From Jaltomata sinuosa (taxonomy: Eukaryota; Streptophyta; Magnoliopsida; Solanales; Solanaceae), in contig QJPP01005223.1 of the NCBI GenBank assembly GCA_003996215.1, positions 46,848 through 110,847 of the forward strand: a DNA stretch of 64,000 nucleotides, written 5' to 3'. The notes beneath the pieces are model-generated. The model was not told the DNA's origin, made no database searches, and saw only the letters and a list, made by a program, of their open reading frames with translations. Every line of letters starts with the position of its first letter. The stretch's first letter is position 1. The position numbers were made by a program, and so were the translations under genes. Positions 36,825-47,440 of the stretch are shown piece by piece.

Positions 36825-39199
36825 AACCCCCAGACTTGAACTATTGCTTGTCCTCAAGCTACCGGAAAAATTCTATTTCAAGAGGCATAGAACACAAGTG
36901 CAAAGACATCACTTCAAGCCAAGGAAAACCCATTCAATCACCAAGTATGACTTCGGTTGGTACTAACGATGAGTCAATCACATGATAACTTACTCTAAGA
37001 ATTCACCTCGTTTCAAAACACAATTCAATGATGCAATGGCACAATAAGAATAAGCAGGTGAAAACAACCAATTCTCGAGATCTGACTCAAACTACTAGCT
37101 TACCAAAACATGCTCATTTGACTCTCAGAGTTTATCAATGTCACTAGCTATCCTAATTCGCATGCCCTCACAAGAACGAAAGTCCCAAAAACACATTATG
37201 TACAAAGACAATCACAAGGGACAAATACAAACACTCACACTCACAAAGAATTTCAAGTACCAACAAGTATCAACCATAGGCTTGCCCTTATTTTCATTCG
37301 CCGCTAGCTCAAATACAATCGGTCGGAGATCTCAAAAGGCTTTTCTAAGCTTGTAATGTAGGCTCGAGGACGGGTAGGATATGCATTTGGATTCAAGTAA
37401 CTACATCCTCCTTGAACCCTACACAACTTTTTCAATTCTAAACCAAGGTTATTCCTTTCTTTTTCATTCAACACGAGGCACCATTTCACTTCTTTTTATT
37501 TGAAGCCCCAATTTTTATCATTTTCTTCACCTTGGAGGATTCATTTCTTTTCTTTCCTTTTATCTTTTCCTTTCATTTTGATTTGTTTCCTCCTTCTTTT
37601 AGGAAATTCTTATTAAGTAACAAACCATGATTTAGTCATTTATCACTCCTCCAAGGTACCTTTATCAACCCCCAAACTTAGGCTTTTAGCCTCGATTTCA
37701 CACTTGTGGAGTTCAATGAGGGACAGGTTCAAGAGAGGGACTCATGTTCAAAAATGGTTCAAGGCTTGTAACGAGGTTGCCAAAGAAAAGGTATTAGGCT
37801 CAAGAGGGGTGACTAATGATTCAATTTAAGTGCAATGGTGGCTATTAAGGCTAAGTAGGCTTCAATAATCACAAAAAAGGCCTAAGATCATTTCTCCAAC
37901 TAAGAGTAATCAAGACTAGCATTAAAGACTAACTGGGCAAGTTCTAGTTAACACAAGAAAGCACAAGAATTATTCAACTAAACCTCACCACACATGGCTT
38001 GCGAATCATTCAAGAAGGATCGATTTTAACTTCCAAAACAAGAACAAAGAGGAGTCATTCTAGATTATCACCGCTAATGAGCTAAGAGTCGTAAATAGAT
38101 AAAAGGGTTGTCACAAGCATCATTCTTTGCCATGCACTTTTCACAAAATTTTTGGAAGGGTATGCCTATTTCACTTAACATGTAAGACTACTTCATTAGT
38201 ACCAAAAAAGTTAATTGCAACCAAAACCTTAAAAGATGATGATTTGCCCTTAAGAATGATGTCACTCAGTTTATCATTGGGCCAATTCATATATCTAATT
38301 CGGTATGGCTACACAAAGTGGATCAACCCAACCATCATAATCAACAGGCACATGCGATTCGCACATGCCAAAGTGCGAGACGCATGTGCAACGCACATGC
38401 CAACAGTGGGCATATGTGAAGCTCGTGCAGTTTGCACATTGACATGTGCAATTTTGTGTTCCCAGCTCCGACAAGCTCTATCTAGCCTAACGGGCACTCA
38501 GACTTCCCTTGGCTCCAAAACATCCAACACACTTACTATAAAAAGAAAAACAAAGAAGCTACAAGAAAAGAAACTAACAACCTAAACCATCAGTTCTGCA
38601 CATCCAAGAAGAGAAAATGGAGATCATACCTGCGATGTTGCAAAGATGCTATATAATTGAAGTTGATGGTAGATTGTATTCTTGCCTTAGGAGAGAAAAT
38701 AAGCCAAGTTTCAAAGAAAATTTTTGCTTTCAAAATTGCTCCTCTAATCTTTTATTACCTAGAAATGGTTCATTTGCTCGCGATTGCATGACCTTATCAT
38801 GCAATTGCGATGAGTTAGGATCATACAACTTTATGCAATCGCAAAATGTCCCACGCAATCGCGAAGAGTTATTAATATTTTACCTCATCGCAATCGCGAT
38901 TGTCAAGGGTCGCGATCGCGATGCCTCATTGCATGCCAAAATTTTAGAAATTTTTCCAGTGCACTATTTCATCGTGCGAAGTCAGGTGCGATAGGCACTT
39001 TGGAAGGTGCAAAACATACCTATTTCTCCTAAGCCAAGATTTTTTCTCAGTTCACTGTTTGCTTGGGCGATAGCAGGTGCAAAAAGCACATTTTTAGAGG
39101 TATTTTTGGTGCTTCTCAACACTTCGTTCTTCTTATCATTCCTTTGGGAACCTGAAGACAAATCAAAAAGAAACAAAAATTGATGTAAAGCATAAAAAT
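36825..39199 (-). other. 3' non-coding region of CD with polypurine tracts and hairpin
   Basis: No credible gene. The polypurine tract (minus strand TTCAAGTCTGGGGGTT) abuts the LTR. A stem-loop with TCCT/AGGA loop (36844-36861, one mismatch) is exactly 19 bases away. A second polypurine box, CCTAAGTTTGGGGGTT on the minus strand, is at about 37667-37683. CG-rich motif clusters lie at 38340-38470 and 38770-38995 (GCAATCGCGATG, GGTCGCGATCGCGATG). Confidence 0.65.
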
Positions 39200-39217
39200 G
39201 ATGGGTTGCCTCCCATC
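39200..39217 (-). other. GGGAGGCAACCC hairpin box of CD
   Basis: GATGGG, six-base loop, CCCATC: a 6-bp stem just after the CD ORF. The same loop sequence and position occur in H and, less perfectly, in G1 and G2. Confidence 0.75.
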
Positions 39218-39228
39218 AAGCGCACAAT

Positions 39229-40772
39229 TTAATGGTGCGGTGTGATGCAAGTTGCTTTACCATCTAGATCTCCACTTGGAAGACTTGAACCTTCGACCCA
39301 AATTTTAATAAAACTTCCGGTGAAAGTCACAGGGTGAAGGTGTGACATGAGAAGGCCATTTTCTTGGTGTTGCATTTTGCACTTTTTAGCCTTCAAGTGA
39401 GGAAGGTCTCCTTGCCTTCTTTCCTTGAGAACTTTAAAATCGGATAAACTTTGATCCATCCTCCTTCCAAGGTCTTCCAAAAGCTTGATTACTTTGACTC
39501 TCGTCCATTCAACCAAACTCAAGGTTGACAAGTGGTTGGAGTAAGATTTGGGCGTCCCCACTTTCAAACTTGTCTCATTTATAGAATCCTCACTTTCGAA
39601 TGAACTAAAGTCTTTCACGATGAATCATTGCAACTCTAGTATCATTCGTTTGCTTTCAGCATTGTGATCCTTGTATGGATTAGTTTGTTGCGACAACACC
39701 TTCAGGCCATGAGGCTCCCTTGTGTCTTCTTCTTTGATAGGGTACAACTCAAAACTACTACCCACAATTGTGCACGTGTCAACACGAGCATTCAAATCGA
39801 TGTCCAAATTTTGGATAGAAATTTCAAGAATCCTCTCTCTTTGACTTCTCTTAGCATGCCTTTTCAACAATACCTCAAACATTGGTAGCATTCTCTCGCG
39901 TTGTTTCCCATAGGCCTCAAGTTGTTGAGCTTGGTTTAACACCCATTCTAGGCTCATAACCTCACCCGATACAAATTTCTCTTTTTGTTTGGGTTCAAGC
40001 ACTACCAGTATGGATTCACTTTCGGGAGATTCCATGTTTTGCAAATCTTCATCATCGTCCCCAAAATGAATTTGATTGTGCTTGATGTTTGAGACATGTT
40101 CATTTGCTCGGCTTGGAGGTTTTTCTTCATCAATTTGACCGAGAGGAGTAGATAAATCTGCCATGAGTTGTGTGGCATGATTTTTCTCCTCTTTTTCTTT
40201 AGCCCTTACATCCACGAATCCTTGCTTTATGGCTTACACACCCTCCTCTACGATGTCTTATTTGGCCAAGAGAGTTTCAACCATGGCATATAGACTTTTC
40301 GGGTAGGTGTCTTCCTTATCAACTTGACCAAGAGGAGTGGACATATCTGCCATGGATTTTGTGGAAAAATTTCTCTCCTCTTCTTCTTTCATTCTCATGC
40401 CCACCAAGCCTTGCTTTATGTATTTCACACCCTCCTCTTGGGTTTCTAGTGAGGCCAAGAGGGTGTGGAGCTTTTCATACATGCCTCTTTCGCTTGCTAC
40501 GTCATGGTTGCTATTAGAATCACAAGAACCCCTAGCAATATGGTTAGCATAAGAGGGGGAGGAGGATGGTCATTAGGGCAATTACTCCAATGTCCATCAC
40601 GACCACCACATAAATAGCAATTACGCCCATCATAGGAACAAGAAGGTGAATACCTCCCTCTCCTATGGCTAATTTTACACTTTTGTCAAAGGTGGGGTCC
40701 TCCAAAATAACAACAAGGGTAATTATAACAAGGGTTGCAACCACCAACATATTTATCATTTCGAGATGCGAT
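39229..40772 (-). pseudogene. Unfamiliar ORF of CD: Cys-rich N-terminus, internal repeat
   Basis: On the minus strand from about 40772 (ATC where a start might be) a coding stretch of roughly 510 codons can be followed through one frameshift (near 40545-40565, in a C/G run) and a few stops. The N-terminus is Cys-rich (GGCNPCYNYPC) and contains CYLCGGRDGHWSNC (40577-40618), like a CCHC knuckle but spaced C-X2-C-X5-H-X3-C. A 40-residue segment is repeated 63 codons apart (40431-40312 and 40242-40123), both ending STPLGQ(V/I)D. An acidic part (FGDDDEDLQNMESPESES) and a Lys/Arg-rich, probably helical part follow. It stands where Gag should be but I see no Gag core. It could be a replaced or very diverged Gag, or a captured gene. 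Confidence 0.55.
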
Positions 40773-40880
40773 GAAGTCAATCACAAAACAAAAGTAAAAC
40801 AAAAGAAAAACAACTATTCACAAAAATTGAACTAGAGTAAGTAGACTCAAATTCTAAACTAACTCAATATGCCAAATTAT

Positions 40881-40898
40881 TCTCCGACAATGGCGCCA
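40881..40898 (-). promoter_or_regulatory. Primer-binding site of CD, tRNA-Asp type
   Basis: The minus strand reads TGGCGCCATTGTCGGAGA, the closest match here to the tRNA-Asp complement, four bases inside the LTR. Confidence 0.85.
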
Positions 40899-40902
40899 TT
40901 TT

Positions 40903-42244
40903 TGATAACGCTCAAATCGTGCTCCCCAAGTTGGAGGCCACGGCGATCGTCAGAGAAAAATATATTTATTATTCCAGACGAGTCTCGGGGTCATACCTAA
41001 GAAAACAATGTAATCGCGATCGAGATAATAGAGAATCCAAGACACTTATTGAAGTTCAATTAACAAAAAAGGGAAAAAATATCTAAAGGGGGGGGGGGTT
41101 AGACTACAACTAAAGATAAAAGAAAATCAAATAAAAGATAAATTGATCAATGGATTTCACCTTGCTTTCGCCAAGCAAGTACAACAAGGGAGACATGGGA
41201 ATGGGAATTTAATTCATAAGACTTGCACCCGATTAACATGTGGGTAGTCTTGGTCACAGGTATGCCTAACCGTCTTTCCACCAATCAAGCATATATCTTG
41301 TGTGTTCTCTCAAACCAACATGAGTAAGCAATAACCCAACCAAATCAACTTGGGTAAATTGGGCTATTTATAACCCCAATTCTTAGATGGGGGTTTCCAG
41401 CAACCAAACTATCTTGAGCTTTGATCTTGAGTGGAAACCCCAAATCCCCACTATTAAACTTTCCTGAATTTAGGGAAATCCTTTCTCAAGAAACAACCCA
41501 AATTAGAAAGCTAAGTCAATGTTTGCAACCATTGACTATAAATTCAAGCATGGAGGATTCAATAGACCCAAATAATTAAACAAGAGCAAGATCTATATAT
41601 GAATTGGATACCCAAACAAGTATTATCTCGAATACAAAACCCAAAATCTCAAGTCAACAATACACAAATAAAATAGCAATTAAGAACAAGAGTTTGAAGA
41701 ATGGAACTTAAGATTTTACAATACAAAGAATCCAAATCTTCACTCCTATGGTGTTGGTTGATGAACTTGCTCTCCAAGCTTGCCCAAAATTATGAGAATA
41801 GCCAAAGATAGCTTTCAAAATGGATGAGGAGTCTATTGTATCAATTGGGGTTTCCAAAAGTGGGAATTTCCAAATCTGTCTGCAGCTGACGATGCCTTCA
41901 TCGCAGTCGCACGATCATGCTTCGTGATCGCGAGGTTCTATGGTTTCTCTCCATGCGGTCACGTGGTCTCAATCTCGTGATCGCATAGTTCTGACTTCTT
42001 TCTTGTGCATCACAGTCGCGTGACTTACTCTCGCAGTCGCAATGAGTAACTTGGTGTCAGTGATTAACAACTCATTTTAGCTCCCATTTGACTGATTTTC
42101 ACTCAAACATTTCTCGAACACTTCAAAAACACAAAAACATGTAAAATAGAAGAAATTCGTGTCAAATTGCACAATTTATCCACTTTATACTAGCAAAGGC
42201 ATAATATTAAAAGCTAGATAAGTAGGTAGAATACCAACTTTTCA
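40903..42244 (-). repeat. 5' LTR of CD
   Basis: 1342 bases, homologous to 35523-36824. It is longer because of small indels, including a ten-G run at about 41089-41098. Its end is AACTTTTCA instead of AACTTATCA. No gene is seen in it. Confidence 0.9.
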
Positions 42245-42489
42245 CTCACCGCATGCCAAAATAGAGTACCTAGAAGGAAATTGAAAAATTTGAGGTGTCG
42301 TGCGCTGGGCTGTGCAGTGCGCATTGCACCTCTGTCATATGGTAAACTAGAATCCTGGGCAAGCCCGGGGGGGGAAAAGGTGATGTGTGAAATGATATAT
42401 GGTACGCACTAAGGCTAGTGTGAATCGCACGTCGTGGTGCACCAAAGGTAAATTTGAATTTTTATTGACCTAACCCATTGACCGACCCG
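42245..42489 (+). other. Internal CG-rich motif block of G1 upstream of the leader
   Basis: Continues G1 after CD. GTGCGCTGGG, GTGCAGTGCGCATTGCACC and related motifs resemble the block in G1's own LTR upstream of TATA. The paired block in G2 is at 52755-53025. Confidence 0.5.
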
Positions 42490-42771
42490 ACCCAGAGACA
42501 ACCTGTCTCAACTTTTCTTCTTCTTTTCTCTTTATATTCTGCCTCTTTCACCACCTTTACCATATTTTATCTCTAACTCTCAAAATTCTCTCCCAAAACC
42601 TTCCAAAAATCCTCCTACTTCTCCTAAAATCTTCTTCTCCTCTCAGTCAACCATCTCCACTGCTCCACCACCATCACCGCCAGTCGTTTCTCTTGGCAAA
42701 TCAATTGGGTCACTATTGTTGCTCTTCAAAAGCTCTAATTTATACTCTTCTGTGCTTAATCTTCACTTGTG
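42490..42771 (+). other. Pyrimidine-rich leader exon of G1 (putative)
   Basis: A C/T-rich stretch typical of plant 5' leaders (TTCTTCTTCTTTTCTC, CTCTCAAAATTCTC) ends at a TTGTG-GTAAGT donor at 42772. The corresponding leader in G2 (about 53040-53336) ends at a GTAAGT donor, and H has one ending AAAG-GTAAGT. Together with the ORF at 43880 this suggests a spliced messenger. That is inference from signals kept in three elements. Confidence 0.55.
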
Positions 42772-43855
42772 GTAAGTTTCTCAATGTTAAATACTTGTTT
42801 TCAAGAAGGTTAGGAACTCATATTGTGAAGCATGCTATATAGAATTGTCATGTTGATTTTGGGTGAGATCCAAAAATTTTGGGTCCCCAATTTTGAATTA
42901 TGTTGAGAATTATGCTTAGTATCAACTTGATAGAACTTGAATTTTGCTTATGCATGATGATTGGTAGTGATTGTTAGCCTTGAAATCTCTTTTTGGGGTG
43001 AAGTCTGAGTAACCCACTTGTGATTGATAAATCATATTCCCCGATGATAGATTGGGTGACGTCGTTATTAAGGACAAATCTTCGTTAGTCATGAGGTTTT
43101 GTTGAGAATAGTTTTTGGGGATGAATCTTTCTACTTGTATGCCCATGGTTCTTTGTTGAAAATTACCTTTTGGGTGTATAATCTTGTGCGGGGAGGGTAT
43201 AAATTATTGCTAAATTTTTTGGTGCCCATTGTTGCAAATGAGGGATTGATGTTCTCAATGATAGGCGAGGTAACGTCCATCTTAAGGGAAGTCGTTAAGT
43301 TCTTTTCTTGCTTGTTGGATATGTCAATGAAAATCTGGGGAAGTCTGAGTACCCATATTTGTATGATCATGATATCCCTTTGCCCCCTTGTTAATATTGT
43401 TGGTTTGTTGTGTGGTGCCAAGTGCCTAAGCACATCTTGATCTATGGATCACATGCATAATTTACAAGAAGACAAGGAATCAAAAATTCCAATTGTGCCT
43501 TTGTGCATTTTGCATGTGATGCATAGATCTTGATGTGCGAGTCGTACAAGTCATCGCACCACGTTGAAAAAGAAAGTCAATTACTGCTTTGAGGGGCGAA
43601 TCATGGTGCGACGCACACTTTGGTTGGTGCGGACCGCACCAGCTTCTCACCTTAATCAAAAATCACTGTGGGATTCTATTAGCTCCTGCAACAGCACATA
43701 CGATGTGCACTCCTTTTGATGTATTTTGCATGTGGTCCGCATGAGCCATCAGTTATCTACTTTGTTTTTCTACTCTGTTGCATTCCATCCTTTTTAGTTT
43801 GTTAACTTCTTTGTAGAATTTTTTTTTGTTATTGGCTCACAATCTCTGTATGTAG
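42772..43855 (+). other. Putative 1.08-kb intron of G1
   Basis: GTAAGT at 42772 and an acceptor TGTATGTAG at 43847-43855 bound an AT-rich stretch without a long frame. It contains a second cluster of GTGCGACGCACAC-like motifs at 43490-43740. The G2 equivalent is 53337-54410, of nearly equal length. Confidence 0.5.
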
Positions 43856-43879
43856 AATATTTCTTCTAGAAGGTGAAAC

Positions 43880-45324
43880 ATGGGAGGCCAACCAAGGCAG
43901 TTGTTTGCCTCAGAAGAAGCTAGGCTTCGATTAGAGATGGAAGGCATGAAAGCCTACTATAAGCGGGACAAGAATAGAACTTTCAATGTGGAGCACAGTT
44001 TTAACTTGGGGCGAAGTTGACGATGAGTTGCCCAACTTTCACCGTAAATTTGCTAACCAAGAATGGCAGCAATTTCAAGATGTGCCCTATGTATTGTGAA
44101 GAGATAGTTTGAGAATTCTTCGCGGCGTATCAAGCCACGCAGGATTCCAAAGGCTACAAAGGGAACACAGAGAAGTTTCCTAACTTGGATTCAGTTATCA
44201 TTCGGGGCAAGAAAGTTTTTGTCACCCCAACTGTCATTAATTCCATCTACTGGGGTCACCCAATTGCACCCACCCCAGCACTCTTAGCTAGGTTGGATGT
44301 AGAGGAAAAGCCTTATCGTGAAACGGCCCATGTCATTGCTCAGAGGGTCCCTATTTGGTCCACTATGGGGGGAGATATTCCAAGGAAGTCCTTGATCTTC
44401 GAAGCTTGTCTTTGGTATGATCTTATTTGCAATCGTTTCTTACCTTCCCAAAAATAATCAGAAAATAACTCAAGATGGGGCCATTTTGGTTGCGGTTATT
44501 ATGACAGGGGAGCATGTAAATTTAAGGGAGATAGCAGCTATGGTAATAAGGAGAAAAGCTCATCAAGGAAATGATTCTTTTTCTTTCCCGGTGTTGATTA
44601 CTAAGCTTTGCACTAAGGATGATGTCCCCATCCTCAGTTGTGATAAGTTCACTCATGCTATTGGGACTATCGACCTTGATAAGAAAACAAATAGGGATGC
44701 GCACGGTTTAAAAGACAAAGGACTGAGCAGTTGGGGGAAGTTGACAGTGATAAGCTTGATGTTGGAGTAGATGTTTCATCTCCTTCTCTAGCTACTTCAG
44801 AGGAACATACACATGCCCCCCCATACTCGATGACCAAAAGTGGCCTTCAAGACATGGTGGACAAAACTCATAACCATGAGCAGCAGCTGGCTAACCTAGG
44901 TACGAAGCTACTCGGTATGATAACCAGAGATGTGAAGAATACAGTGCAAGGGGTAGTGGATAGCTTGAACACACTGTACAAAAGGGTAGACGTCATTAAA
45001 GGTGCAATCACAACACTCCGAAATGATGTTGACAAAGCCAAAGGTAAAGCTCCAGTAGTGGAAGCAGATTTGACCACCTTACCTCAACCTCGTTCCATTC
45101 CTGGCCCCTTAGATGACTTGTTTGCAACCTATGAGGATGATGATAAGGTGTTTCCTGGTAATGAGGATGTGGGGTTGGATGATGATCAGGATCCGATATT
45201 TCAGAGAGTTCTTCAAGAGTCCACACTTACTTCGCACTCCTGAAAGGGTGGTGCTAGCCCAAATGGAAGAACCTCATATGAGGAGGCAGCTGCAGATGAT
45301 GATGATGATGATGATGAGGCATAG
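43880..45324 (+). pseudogene. Second ORF of G1 (plant-transposon-protein-like), broken
   Basis: The ATG at 43880, 24 bases after the acceptor, opens MGGQPRQLFASEEARLRLEM, followed by a frameshift near 44010. The core includes TEKFPNLDSVIIRGKKVFV, PTVINSIYWGHP and DIPRKSLIFEACLWYDLICN, in two frames because of a break near 44440. From 44731 a frame gives a likely coiled coil (QDMVDKTHNHEQQLANLGTK, VKNTVQGVVDSLNTLYKRVD). An acidic tail follows, interrupted by a TGA at 45241 and ending in a run of Asp at 45324. The core resembles the 'putative plant transposon protein' family; I infer this from memory of that family, without a search. The same protein is in G2. Confidence 0.55.
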
Positions 45325-47440
45325 TGCTCTATAGAGTTCACCTTTCTTTCCCTTGAGCTAATAGCATTAAGGGCAATGCTTCTTTTGTGGGGAAAGGGTA
45401 GCTTTAATTTCTTTTTGTTGGTTTCACGTGATTGGGCTTATGATATTGTTTTTATTTCCCTTGTCAGGACTTTTTGTTGACATTTTTAGTTCTACTAGAT
45501 TTAATTTGGACCTTTTCGGACATATTTTGAAGGATTGTGATTTTTATTGCCCTTGCCAGGCCTTTAGATTATGTTAGTTTGTTTTGAGCTTAATTGTGCC
45601 CTCGACGGGCTTGATTTTTTTATTTTGTTGTTGTGATTGTATTTCTGGGTTGGTCTTACATGCACCATTATTTTACTATCCGTGCTTTGCAAATGCGCTA
45701 AAGGCCCATGCCAAGGCTTGATTTTAAATGAATCATGAGCGCGCAATTTTGATATCGCCTTGTTAATAGTAGTTTAGCAATAAACTCTGAGGGTTTTCTT
45801 AATACCACGGTTCTTTCCCATGGATCAAAAGTTTTCTTTATCTTTTTTTTTCTTTTGTTCTTGTGTAAAACCGGGTTGGGGTTTCCCTATGATAGATTGA
45901 TAGGCGACTTTCTTAAGGGAAAATGTCAAGTTTTAGTTTAAAATTGAGTCAGTAGTTGCTTGTCTCGAAATGGGCCCACCAGAAACTTTCTCTTGCAAAT
46001 TTGTTTTAAAAATAAAAGGGAAATGATTTTTTGAGGAAAAGCATTCTCTTGTCATGACTTGCACACTCTCGCTTCGTCTTGATTGACTCACAAATGAGGG
46101 TGTAATGAATTCGGAATAGCTTGTCGAAAGTCATTTGTCCCAATTGATTTTGAGACTAATGAAAGAAGTCTTGTGGCATGATGCCTTGTGTAGTGAGGTT
46201 TTACCTTGATTTTTGTGCATGCGTGTCACCTAGAACTTGCCCCGAATGTGACTCAAGGAAAAATTCTAGGTGTGAACAAGCTTGGAAGCTGACCTTAGGC
46301 CCTTTTTGATAGCCACTTCACCTAAATTACTTCCCATGACATCAATCCTAGTGAACCCCTTTGAGCTTGTAACCATTCTTTGGCACATGGTTAATACCTT
46401 GACCTTTTTGGAATCTCTATCTTGGCACCCATCCTCCCTAATTGCTTGAAAGTGAAAGGTGGGCTAAAAGCCTAAGTTTGGGGGGAAATGAAAAGACAAC
46501 ATTGGCAAATGCCTAAGTTTGGGGGTGAATGTGATCAAATGAGGAGAAGAAAAGGAATGCACTTCAAGTTCAAGGTAACACCTTAGGTTTGAATTGAAAA
46601 TTGCTCCAAAAGTTCAATCCAATGAGCAAAAATGAAAAGAAAGAATAGGTGCTACCAAACAAAGGTGATACAAGGAGTTTTAAGGATCATGATTGGAATG
46701 GAGAAGATTGGGTTGTGTGAGGGAGAAATAGGGTGAAGATGAAATTTGAAAATGTGAGTAGAGTTCGAAATGATAACAAAGAGCGTTAGAGAGGTGTAGT
46801 CACTTGAACCAAATGAAATCCTTAGTTTTGCCCTAGCCAACATCGTAACTCGCAAGTCCTTGGTGATTCCGAGCTTGGCTACCTTACATTAGTGGCCATT
46901 TACAGAAGGGCAAGCCTATGGTTCGACATGTGTGCACTTGAACTTCCTTGAGATAGTGAGAGTCTTCTTGGTTCTCCTATAATCCCATGGTTTTGTGAAT
47001 TGCATGACTGTGAAGGGGATTCTCTCATGTGGTGAGTGGCATCATGCACTCAAATTGAAACATGAAGTCTCTCTTTCAATTGAGAGGAATGAATGAGATA
47101 AGTTGTGTGGCGAATCTTGAGGCAAACCTTGACGGTCCATGTCAATGACTTGAGAAGCTTAAATGTCTTGTTTTGAATGACAAAATTCCCTTGATTTTGA
47201 ATGAGAAATGAAGTCCTTTTGGAAAAGGTTTTTAAATGACCAATTGACTTGATATTGTGGTGGTTCAAATTGAGATGAACATTGTAGTTGAGTCATTTGT
47301 TTGAGTCTTTTTGTTTATTCTTTTTCTTAATTTTTAGTATAGATTAGTCCTTTGTGCCTTCATTAAATCTAGAGCATAATGCATTCCTTGCCTTGTGAGT
47401 ACCTTGCTTGAGGACAAGCAATAGTTCAAGTTTGAGGGTT
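45325..47440 (+). other. 3' non-coding region of G1
   Basis: About 2.1 kb, matched by 55863-57963 in G2. No long coding frame that makes sense. It holds two internal polypurine boxes (CCTAAGTTTGGGGGG at 46471 and GCCTAAGTTTGGGGGT at 46511). The stem-loop is at 47404-47421, and the true polypurine tract AAGTTTGAGGGTT at 47428-47440 abuts the LTR. Confidence 0.7.
47404..47421 (+). other. Stem-loop 19 nt upstream of 3' LTR of G1
   Basis: TTGCTTG, loop AGGA, CAAGCAA: a perfect 7-bp stem. Exactly 19 bases (47422-47440) separate it from the LTR. Confidence 0.9.

Larger units (their letters stand above)
35523..42244 (-). mobile_element. CD: minus-strand LTR element nested in G1, with an unfamiliar ORF
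   Basis: LTRs 35523-36824 and 40903-42244 both start TGATAACGCTCAAATC on the plus strand; one ends AACTTATCA, the other AACTTTTCA. The TSD CTCAC is perfect (35518-35522 and 42245-42249), and removing the element joins G1 sequence collinear with G2. Orientation is set by a tRNA-Asp-type primer site at 40881-40898 and a polypurine tract at 36825. The interior is only about 4.1 kb and has no Gag, RT or integrase similarity. It holds one unfamiliar coding region (39229-40772) and about 2.4 kb of non-coding DNA. It is non-autonomous. Confidence 0.92.

Noticed and set aside
38760..38995. Palindrome-rich GCGATCGC cluster considered as a replication origin or CRISPR-like array
   Set aside because: Repeats are short, irregular and without constant spacers, and similar family-specific clusters occur in LTRs, so they are element motifs. 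The context is plant nuclear DNA.
43099..43440. Overlapping open frames of 113 and 100 codons on both strands
   Set aside because: They fall in the putative intron of G1; the matching part of G2 is not open and no motif is seen.
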